Below are positions 1-4,659 of a stretch of DNA of 8,331 nt, in pieces. Made by a program: the position numbers and the translations under genes. Below the pieces are notes generated by a model. The model was given only the letters and a program-made list of their open reading frames with translations. It was not told the origin of the DNA and did no database searches. The stretch covers positions 1-8,331 of the forward strand of contig DFKM01000095.1 in the NCBI GenBank assembly GCA_002373555.1. The letters run 5' to 3'. Positions within the stretch are counted from its first letter, which is position 1; the number at the start of each line of letters is the position of its first letter. The stretch comes from Lachnospiraceae bacterium UBA3645. GTDB lineage: Bacteria > Bacillota > Clostridia > Lachnospirales > Lachnospiraceae.

Positions 1-626
1 GCTTCAACAATATTCAGCCAGGTGTAATTCCGGTCGCTGTAAGACGTGAGAGGGAAGTACGCACCGCCGCAGATGCCCATATAGTTACCTTTTTCGCTTA
101 AGAATTTCCGGATCTGGTCGTGCCCCAGATCGCCGAGGCCGATGTAGTAGCATTCGCCCGAATCGGGACTGCCGGGCACCAGCAGGATATCATACGCCAT
201 CAGGGCGCCTGCGCGGATCTCGTCATCACTCAGGAACGTGTATTCAAAGCCGCCCAGATCCAGGACCTCCGACAGAGGACCGGCAAATTCCGGGCCGGCG
301 CCGGCACCGTTGTAGAAGGCGATCTTCGGGATGCACAGATTGATGAAATCACCGCCGTAGCATTGCATGAAATCCGCCGTTTCCCAACGGATCTCTTCCT
401 TGTCAAGCATGCCTCTCAAAACTTCGGTATCTTCGAGGGAAAAACCGCACTGATAGCGGTGCCCCTCCGGCCAGCGGGAGGTCTCGGTAAATCGCAGCCC
501 GCCGTAGTGCCAGTAGACTTCGTAGCCCTTTTTCAGGAGATCGTTGATCACGGACATGGTGTGACAGATGTTTTTCTGAAACGAGAATGTTCCTACGCGG
601 TCGGTCGGAATAAAGATCTTGCCCAT
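1..626 (-). CDS. BPL_N / class I glutamine amidotransferase-like protein, partial (C-terminus off the left edge)
   Basis: The frame is open from an ATG at 626 to the window edge, giving 208 visible residues. The second half has the pattern of the biotin-protein-ligase N-terminal (BPL_N) branch of the class I amidotransferase/DJ-1 superfamily. It shows KIAFYNGAGAG at 101-111, a YDILLVPGS strand at 145-153, and the nucleophile elbow YMGICGGAYF at 182-191 with Cys186 as candidate catalytic residue. Residues 1-100 (GYEVYWHYGG and similar) match nothing I can name; they faintly recall the linker before amidotransferase domains in some M14-type peptidases. The start is chosen because AGGAAGG lies 8 nt upstream, inside the end of the symporter gene, and the symporter stop is separated from this ATG by one base (TAATATG), so coupling is likely. 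The substrate is unknown. Cotranscription suggests a role with whatever the symporter imports. The catalytic His/acid partners lie beyond the edge or are not identifiable. Confidence 0.72.
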   Translation of the reverse strand, partial: MGKIFIPTDRVGTFSFQKNICHTMSVINDLLKKGYEVYWHYGGLRFTETSRWPEGHRYQCGFSLEDTEVLRGMLDKEEIRWETADFMQCYGGDFINLCIPKIAFYNGAGAGPEFAGPLSEVLDLGGFEYTFLSDDEIRAGALMAYDILLVPGSPDSGECYYIGLGDLGHDQIRKFLSEKGNYMGICGGAYFPLTSYSDRNYTWLNIVE

Positions 627-627
627 A

Positions 628-2091
628 TTATTTTTCCTTCCTGGCGGCTATCTCTCTTTCAAATTCTTCGTATTTTGCCACAGATTCCGCCGAAGGCCCG
701 CCGGTCAGTCTGGTGACGACAACGAGCACGATCGCAGAAATGACCATACCGGGAACGGCTTCATAGATATAATTTGAAAGGCCGCTGTAATACCATACAA
801 TAACGACGATCAGACCGGTCAGGATACTGGCAATCGCGCCTGTCTTGTTGACGTTCTTTGTGTAAAGGCTCATCAGCACCAGAGGTCCGAAGCAGGATCC
901 GAGCAGTGCCGTCGCCAGCAGGGCGACTGCAAAGACAACGCCGGAGTTCAGGGACATCAGATAAGCCAGCACAGCGATGACGAGCACGGAAATACGGCTG
1001 ATCATCACGGTCTTCTTATCATCCAGATCCTTGATAAAGTGCTTCACGATATTCGTGCTGACAGCGCCGGTCGCAACGATGATGTAGGCGCTGACCGAAG
1101 ACAGGATCGCCGCCATAACGGTCGCCGCAAACAGACCCAGGAGGCCGGCAGGGAAGAAGTCCTTGCCCATCTGGAAGAATACCTGCTCGGGATCCGCGAT
1201 CGTGGGGAACAGGAAGGCGCCCAGCATACCGATGATAACGGCTGCGTAGGAAGTGATGGACACCCAGGTGGTACCGATGAAGGTCGAATCCTTGATCTCG
1301 CTGGAATCCTTGATGGACATGAAGCAGGTCAGCACGTGGACCACACCGAAATAACATACGCCGATGCCGATGCCGCCGGCGATGGTGGAAAATGCACCGA
1401 AGCCGGTCAGTCCGTTGGTCCAGTGGAAAAAGCCCTCTGTCTGGGACATGGTGGCTACGAAATCATTCAGCCCGCCCATCTTGAAGACGACGATGATCGG
1501 AACAAGCAGCATGACAAAGAACATCAGACTGCCCTGGAAGAGGTTGCTCCAGCTGACAGCCATATATCCGCCAAGGAAAGTATAAACGATTACGATAAAC
1601 ATAGCAATAATGATTCCGGTGCTGTAGTCCAGTCCGAAGGTGGCGTTTAAGAGCTTTCCGGAACCGATGATCTCGGCGGAGGAGTTGATGATCATGATGA
1701 TCAGAACGGCAATGCCGGAGATCAGGCCGACCGTGCCTTTGGTATCATTGACGCGCTTCTCGAAAAACTCGGTAACCGACAGGCAGTCGTAGACTTCACT
1801 GGCGACGCGGAGCCGGTTGGCGGAGATCATCCAGTTGAGCATGGTGCCGAAGAGCAGGCCGATCAGTGTCCAGATGGCGGCGAATCCCATGGAATACGCG
1901 GCACCGGGCAGGCCCATGAGGAGCCAGCCGGACATATCGGAGGATTCAGCCGAGATGGCGGTTACCCATTTGTTGTTGGCACGTCCCGCGAGCATGTAGT
2001 CCTTGGAGGACTTCGTGCGCATATAGGTGACGATACCGATGGCGACCAGCAGAACGATGTACAAAAGGAAAACGATTACACTCGCAACCAT
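628..2091 (-). CDS. Sodium:solute symporter, SSS family, PutP-like
   Basis: This is a 487-residue polytopic inner-membrane protein, close to the length of PutP (about 500). It belongs to the SSS (TC 2.A.21) family, which couples Na+ entry to solute uptake. The best signature is SAESSDMSGWLLMGLPGA at 47-64, nearly identical to PutP TM2; Asp52 and Ser54 correspond to PutP Asp55 and Ser57, which are needed for Na+. Ser331-Ser332 in AAILSSVS align with the TM9 Na+ ligands Ser340/Thr341 of PutP. Hydrophobic spans fit the 11-13 helices of the LeuT fold, followed by a charged tail rich in Glu, Lys and Arg. In the TM6 region PutP Trp244, Tyr248 and Pro252, which I recall as proline-binding, align with Ile243, Tyr247 and Val251. 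Proline is therefore doubtful as substrate and I give no gene symbol. The ribosome site GGGGGTGA directly follows the stop of the upstream 30-residue gene. Confidence 0.9.
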   Translation of the reverse strand: MVASVIVFLLYIVLLVAIGIVTYMRTKSSKDYMLAGRANNKWVTAISAESSDMSGWLLMGLPGAAYSMGFAAIWTLIGLLFGTMLNWMISANRLRVASEVYDCLSVTEFFEKRVNDTKGTVGLISGIAVLIIMIINSSAEIIGSGKLLNATFGLDYSTGIIIAMFIVIVYTFLGGYMAVSWSNLFQGSLMFFVMLLVPIIVVFKMGGLNDFVATMSQTEGFFHWTNGLTGFGAFSTIAGGIGIGVCYFGVVHVLTCFMSIKDSSEIKDSTFIGTTWVSITSYAAVIIGMLGAFLFPTIADPEQVFFQMGKDFFPAGLLGLFAATVMAAILSSVSAYIIVATGAVSTNIVKHFIKDLDDKKTVMISRISVLVIAVLAYLMSLNSGVVFAVALLATALLGSCFGPLVLMSLYTKNVNKTGAIASILTGLIVVIVWYYSGLSNYIYEAVPGMVISAIVLVVVTRLTGGPSAESVAKYEEFEREIAARKEK

Positions 2092-2103
2092 GAAGTCACC
2101 CCC

Positions 2104-2196
2104 TTACATTTTGGCTTTCTTGTAGAAGATCCAGGCAAGCAGGATGCTGCTCCAGAAAGGAACAGCAAATAAGAACCAGTCAAAGAACGTAGGCAT
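2104..2196 (-). CDS. Small single-span membrane protein, putative symporter accessory peptide (30 aa)
   Basis: This short gene reads from ATG at 2196 to TAA at 2104, preceded by a strong GAGGAGG ribosome site 7 nt upstream. The peptide begins MPTFFDWFLF and has one hydrophobic, Trp/Phe-rich segment at about residues 8-25. It ends in a basic tail (YKKAKM), predicting N-out/C-in insertion. Its stop codon is merged with the symporter ribosome site (TAAGGGGGTGA), and the symporter ATG is 12 nt after the stop. This arrangement and size recall small partners of secondary transporters, such as MetS of the MetPS methionine system and YhdT beside the pantothenate symporter PanF. By analogy it may help assemble or stabilise the symporter. 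I cannot assign it to a named family. It could instead serve only as a leader that couples translation, but the membrane-protein composition argues for a real product. Confidence 0.75.
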   Translation of the reverse strand: MPTFFDWFLFAVPFWSSILLAWIFYKKAKM

Positions 2197-2237
2197 GATA
2201 TTTCCTCCTCTCGTGAGCCTAAAATTGTTTCGACTAT

Positions 2238-2268
2238 ACTGTAGCACCGGAAGTGTACTGCACAGCAA
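2238..2268 (-). promoter_or_regulatory. MerR-type promoter and operator of the symporter operon
   Basis: On the minus strand, -35 TTGCTG (2268-2263) and -10 TACAGT (2243-2238) are separated by 19 bp. This over-long spacer is the hallmark of promoters activated by MerR-family proteins through DNA distortion. The spacer holds an imperfect dyad: TGTAGCAC (2240-2247), seven bases, then GTACTGCA (2255-2262), with 6 of 8 positions symmetric. A second possible -10, TATAGT at 2238-2233, is closer to consensus but would give a 24-bp spacer from the same -35. The divergent MerR gene starts 155 bp away. Regulation by that protein is inferred from architecture and neighbourhood. Confidence 0.55.
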
Positions 2269-2319
2269 GGAGAAATTTACGCTTATTTTCTAAAACATTT
2301 ATAAGTTTTGCAAAAACCA

Positions 2320-2347
2320 TTGATTTCCGGCAAAAATCCGCTAAAAT
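2320..2347 (+). promoter_or_regulatory. Sigma70-type promoter of the MerR-family gene
   Basis: TTGATT (2320-2325) and TAAAAT (2342-2347) are 16 bp apart in an A/T-rich stretch upstream of the regulator gene, giving a 5' leader of about 70 nt. The motif TTCCGG recurs here (2325-2330), in the palindrome TTTCCGGAAA in the leader, and as CCGGAA inside the divergent operator (2247-2252). This could reflect shared protein binding. Confidence 0.5.
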
Positions 2348-2363
2348 CTGAAGTATGCTTCAG
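2348..2363 (+). other. Small perfect hairpin in the MerR-gene leader
   Basis: CTGAAG, loop TATG, CTTCAG forms a 6-bp perfect stem immediately after the predicted -10 box, around the expected start site. It could be an operator half or a 5' stabilising stem-loop. No T-run follows, so it is not a terminator. Confidence 0.35.
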
Positions 2364-2422
2364 AAGTTTTCCGGAAACGGGACAGAATACCGCAAACAGA
2401 TTTTCACGGAGGATGTGCGAAA

Positions 2423-3655
2423 ATGAAAATCAGTGAATTCTCTGACTTGTTCGGGACCAATCCGGATACCATCCGGTATTACGTCAACATGGGGCTTCTG
2501 GTACCCAGAACACATAACAAACGATATGATTTCGGCGCAGCGGATGAGAATGATATGAAATTTCTGCTGCAGCTGAAGAATTATCAGTTCTCCCTGCATG
2601 AGATCCACCGGATCCTGGCGCTGCGGCGGCTGAGCAATTTTGACAGCGAGGATGATCTGAATGATTATCTCGGCATGCTGAAAACGCAAAAAAGGGCGCT
2701 TGCGGAGCAGCGGGTGTCCGTAGACAAGGCGCTCACGGATATCAATGTGCACATCCGGGAAATGGCGGCGAAGAAGGGGCCGGAGACCGTCAGGACAGGG
2801 ATCCCGTTAAAGTTCCTGGATCTGATCGCCTGTCCGCACTGCGGCTGCAGCATGAAACTTTCGGAGTGTACTATAGAAAATCAGGAGATCATGTCGGGAC
2901 AGCTGACCTGCTCCTGCGGCTATAAGACATCGATCCGTAACGGCATTCTGCTGGGAGAGACCGGGCCGGTCAGCATCGGCGACGGCATGGATCTGGAACG
3001 GAACTGCTACAGGATGATGAGCCCGGAGCTTCTGAGCCTGGTGCAGCGGAGCTATCTGTGGATGGCAGACCGCCTGAATTCTTGTGATCTTTCGGGGAAA
3101 GTGGTCCTGGAAGACTGCATCAACAATTACTGCTTCTGCTATACGAATTTCGTGGAGCTGGATCCGGATGCACTGTACATTATCTGCGATAAGTTCGAGC
3201 CCGTGGTGGAGATGTACAAGCAGCTGATCGAGAAACTGGGCCTGCAGCTGAATATTCTGTATATTGCGGCAGGCAGTCATCAACTGCCGCTGAAGCGGGG
3301 CTGTGTGGATTATTATATCGATTATGATTCCTCGAATGAGTTCGCGATCCTGCAGGGATCGTTCGCGGTGAAGCAGATCCAGGAATATCTGAGCGATGAC
3401 GCGGCTTACGTAGGCGTGTTTACGCATTTTAAGCCCGGGTGCAGGTCGATGGAGGAGCTGTATAAGGAATATCCGGGCGCGTGGCAGTTCACGTTCAATT
3501 CGTTCCGTTTCGAGCAGTGCCTGAACGAGGAATGGCATGAGGCGGAGTATGATCCGAAGTTCGGCTTCGTGACGGATTCCGGCTGGGGCGAGAGCTTCTC
3601 GTACCATGTGCAGGGAGAGAAACTGTGGCTTTCGCCGTTCTTCTGCAGGAAGTAA
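2423..3655 (+). CDS. MerR-family regulator with Trm112-like zinc ribbon and degenerate methyltransferase-like domain
   Basis: This is a 410-residue protein, far longer than the 120-280 usual for MerR proteins. Residues 1-70 are a MerR winged helix-turn-helix, with KISEFSDLFGTNPDTIRYY followed by GLLVP and a wing RYDF. Residues 75-118 form the charged dimerisation coiled coil. At 133-178, LIACPHCG, then LTCSCGYKTSIRNGILLG, give four cysteines (137, 140, 163, 165) in the pattern of a Trm112-like zinc ribbon often placed before SAM methyltransferases. Residues 200-410 show a Rossmann-like rhythm: KVVLED at 226-231, LYIICDKFEP at 251-260, NILYIAAGS at 277-285, VDYYIDYDSSNEF at 295-307. The GxGxG loop expected after the first strand is replaced by CINNYCFCY, so catalysis is doubtful and ligand sensing is likelier. 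The start is supported by GGAGG 10 nt upstream. It probably controls the divergent symporter operon. No clear terminator follows it. Confidence 0.85.
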   Translation: MKISEFSDLFGTNPDTIRYYVNMGLLVPRTHNKRYDFGAADENDMKFLLQLKNYQFSLHEIHRILALRRLSNFDSEDDLNDYLGMLKTQKRALAEQRVSVDKALTDINVHIREMAAKKGPETVRTGIPLKFLDLIACPHCGCSMKLSECTIENQEIMSGQLTCSCGYKTSIRNGILLGETGPVSIGDGMDLERNCYRMMSPELLSLVQRSYLWMADRLNSCDLSGKVVLEDCINNYCFCYTNFVELDPDALYIICDKFEPVVEMYKQLIEKLGLQLNILYIAAGSHQLPLKRGCVDYYIDYDSSNEFAILQGSFAVKQIQEYLSDDAAYVGVFTHFKPGCRSMEELYKEYPGAWQFTFNSFRFEQCLNEEWHEAEYDPKFGFVTDSGWGESFSYHVQGEKLWLSPFFCRK

Positions 3656-3797
3656 GAAGAACGGACCAGCCTCCCCGCCTCCGCAAACTGTTTGAATTGT
3701 CTGCATTGTTGATATAGTTGCAACAGTTTAAATAAATCGGCACAATTAGCTGAATAGTAGAAAAATTATAAATCGGATAAAATTTTTACAAAAATAC
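3656..3797 (+). promoter_or_regulatory. A/T-rich intergenic segment with dyad and direct repeats
   Basis: No gene is seen here. AAACTGTT (3685-3692) and AACAGTTT (3722-3729) form a perfect 8-bp inverted repeat around a 29-nt centre. ATAAATCGG occurs twice (3732-3740 and 3768-3776), 36 bp apart, ending 22 bp before the next -35 box. These are candidate protein-binding sites for the downstream promoter. The inverted repeat has no T-run and is a poor terminator for the preceding gene. Confidence 0.35.
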
Positions 3798-3826
3798 TTG
3801 ACTTTTCGTCCTTTATGCTATATACT
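3798..3826 (+). promoter_or_regulatory. Strong sigma70-type promoter of the 3833-4068 transcript
   Basis: TTGACT (3798-3803), a 17-bp spacer and TATACT (3821-3826) make a near-consensus promoter inside A/T-rich DNA. The start is expected near A3833. No substantial coding gene follows before the terminator at 4021-4068, so it drives an RNA or short-leader unit. Confidence 0.8.
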
Positions 3827-3994
3827 TTAGCCATCAAAGGAAAGGAAGAGAAAAACAGAATAAAGAGGAAGGTCAATCCGGTCGGAAGACGAACATACCC
3901 ATGGACTTATAAGTGCCAGGCCTGATGAGAGAGGCCGTGATGAGGGAATAGATTCGGAGCAGAAAATCGGAAATGGCAGACAGGAGGTTATATA

Positions 3995-4018
3995 GTGAAA
4001 CTTACGATTCCTCAGTGA
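3995..4018 (+). CDS. Possible 7-codon leader peptide (weak)
   Basis: A perfect AGGAGG (3982-3987) lies 7 nt before GTG at 3995, opening a frame for MKLTIPQ that stops at TGA 4016-4018, two bases before the terminator hairpin. The spacing is ideal for initiation, and a ribosome here would touch the terminator stem, as in attenuation. However there are no repeated regulatory codons, GTG is a weaker start, and the AGGAGG may instead be a structural element pairing with TCCT at 4009-4012. Confidence 0.25.
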   Translation: MKLTIPQ

Positions 4019-4020
4019 AA

Positions 4021-4068
4021 GGGCTATCTGGTCAGCGGTAATGTGATCGGGTAGCCCAATTTTTTTTT
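4021..4068 (+). terminator. Intrinsic terminator, 13-bp stem
   Basis: GGGCTATCTGGTC (4021-4033) pairs along its full length with GATCGGGTAGCCC (4045-4057), counting four G-U pairs, around an 11-nt loop. Nine T residues follow at 4060-4068. It closes the transcript from the 3798-3826 promoter. Confidence 0.88.
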
Positions 4069-4119
4069 GCCATAAAGCAGTTCCGTAAAATCCGGTTCCC
4101 GGGTATTTTGATTTGCAGA

Positions 4120-4174
4120 CGCATCTTTTCCGGTTGCTGCGGCATCTTTTGCAGAGCAGCGTTTTCCTGCCGCA
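4120..4174 (+). repeat. GCATCTTTT direct repeats and overlapping hairpin
   Basis: GCATCTTTT occurs at 4121-4129 and 4142-4150, 21 bp apart, i.e. two helical turns. GCATCTTTTGC (4142-4152) is the exact reverse complement of GCAAAAGATGC (4290-4300) inside the palindrome at the citD transcript start. Overlapping this, TGCGGCA (4138-4144) and TGCCGCA (4168-4174) form a perfect 7-bp stem followed by ATTTTAT. The region 4069-4247 has no gene. The repeats could be operator sites for cit control or part of a second small RNA ending at the 4185-4212 terminator. Confidence 0.4.
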
Positions 4175-4184
4175 TTTTATATTT

Positions 4185-4212
4185 AAAGACTGTATGACGC
4201 AGTCTTTTTTTT
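4185..4212 (+). terminator. Second intrinsic terminator upstream of the cit promoter
   Basis: AAAGACTG (4185-4192) and CAGTCTTT (4200-4207) form an 8-bp perfect stem with a 7-nt loop, and T residues run through 4212. It insulates the cit promoter from upstream readthrough, or ends a small transcript from 4069-4184. Confidence 0.8.
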
Positions 4213-4247
4213 GTCAGAATTAGTATGGATAAACCTTAGAAAATTCA

Positions 4248-4276
4248 TTGCATTTTAAAATCCGTATGACTATAAT
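4248..4276 (+). promoter_or_regulatory. Sigma70-type promoter of citDEF
   Basis: TTGCAT (4248-4253), a 17-bp spacer and a perfect TATAAT (4271-4276) predict a start near 4282-4285 and a leader of about 58 nt before citD. Confidence 0.82.
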
Positions 4277-4287
4277 AGGAAAGGATA

Positions 4288-4313
4288 TTGCAAAAGATGC
4301 GTTTCTTTTGCAA
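4288..4313. promoter_or_regulatory. Perfect 10-6-10 palindrome at the cit transcription start
   Basis: TTGCAAAAGA (4288-4297), TGCGTT, TCTTTTGCAA (4304-4313) is a perfect inverted repeat just after the predicted start site. As DNA it is placed ideally for a repressor that blocks initiation or early elongation. As RNA it is a 5'-terminal stem-loop that could stabilise citDEF mRNA. It shares GCAAAAGATGC with the upstream repeats in inverted orientation. It does not fit the catabolite-responsive (cre) consensus. Confidence 0.6.
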
Positions 4314-4341
4314 ATACACAGCAAGGTGAGGAGGATATCTC

Positions 4342-4659
4342 ATGGAAGTAAAGATTACGGCTATGGCCGGAACGCTGGAGTCCAGCGACTGCCAGGTTAC
4401 CGTAGAACCCGGTACCGGGCTTGATCTTTCCATCGAAAGCAGCGTGATCAATCAGTATGGCAAAGCCATCAAGAAGACGGTGCTGGAGACACTGGAGCGT
4501 CTCGAAGTGAAGGATGCAAAGGTGACTCTCGTGGACAAGGGCGCCCTGGACTGCACATTAAAGGCAAGAGTTGAGGGTGCGGTGTTCCGTGCCTCCGGTT
4601 ATACAGAGGATGATATCTGTGCCGGTAAAAAATTACCGTGGGGAGGTGCTATTCAGTAA
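4342..4659 (+). CDS. citD: Citrate lyase acyl carrier protein (gamma subunit)
   Basis: This 105-residue protein is near the usual CitD length of about 98. It carries the phosphoribosyl-dephospho-CoA prosthetic group that shuttles the acetyl/citryl thioester between the CitF and CitE active sites in the cytoplasmic lyase complex. The attachment motif AGTLESSD (9-16) puts Ser14 exactly where the prosthetic group is attached in characterised CitD proteins. The family signatures SSVINQYG and DKGALDC(T)L also match. AGGAGG lies 7 nt before the ATG. The stop codon overlaps the citE start by one base (TAATG), so the two are translationally coupled. The three-subunit gene order D-E-F is the standard one. 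The homologous acyl carrier of citramalate lyase would look much the same, so the substrate is not settled by this gene. Confidence 0.95.
   Translation: MEVKITAMAGTLESSDCQVTVEPGTGLDLSIESSVINQYGKAIKKTVLETLERLEVKDAKVTLVDKGALDCTLKARVEGAVFRASGYTEDDICAGKKLPWGGAIQ

Larger units (their letters stand above)
3833..4068 (+). ncRNA. Putative autonomous structured RNA, about 235 nt, class not recognised
   Basis: The unit has its own strong promoter and its own intrinsic terminator and contains no long reading frame. Local pairings include GTC-GGAA-GAC in the 5' part, GGCCT (3919-3923) with AGGCC (3932-3936), AGGA (3982-3985) with TCCT (4009-4012), and the terminal 13-bp hairpin. The first 40 nt are purine-rich and unpaired-looking. 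I do not see T-box, SAM, FMN, lysine, cobalamin, SRP, tmRNA or RNase P consensus. The next gene (citD) has its own promoter after a second terminator, so this is not obviously a cit leader. The alternative is a transcript for the tiny frame at 3995-4018, with a full AGGAGG site. Boundaries are inferred from promoter and terminator only. Confidence 0.5.

Noticed and set aside
1039..1650. Plus-strand frame of 203 codons opposite the symporter
   Set aside because: It is a very charged Asp/Glu/Gly/His-rich product antisense to a well-conserved transporter, with no ribosome site.
2807..3706. Minus-strand frame of 299 codons opposite the MerR-type gene
   Set aside because: The plus strand has clear MerR and zinc-ribbon motifs. 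The minus frame is low-complexity, His/Arg/Leu-rich sequence typical of an antisense shadow.
3920..3975. CTGATGA followed later by GAAA, suggestive of a hammerhead ribozyme core
   Set aside because: The bases after CTGATGA do not form stem II followed directly by GAAA, and no matching stem III and cleavage site are present.
4021..4057. GGTCAGCGGTAAT considered as a T-box antiterminator
   Set aside because: The T-box consensus (TGGNACCGCG) is absent and the segment is fully explained as terminator stem and loop.
4638..4658. Earlier in-frame ATG giving CitE seven extra residues (MGRCYSV)
   Set aside because: This start would lie inside citD without a suitably spaced ribosome site, and its codons would include the GGAGGTG that serves the ATG at 4659. 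The later start overlaps the citD stop as TAATG and gives the family N-terminus.
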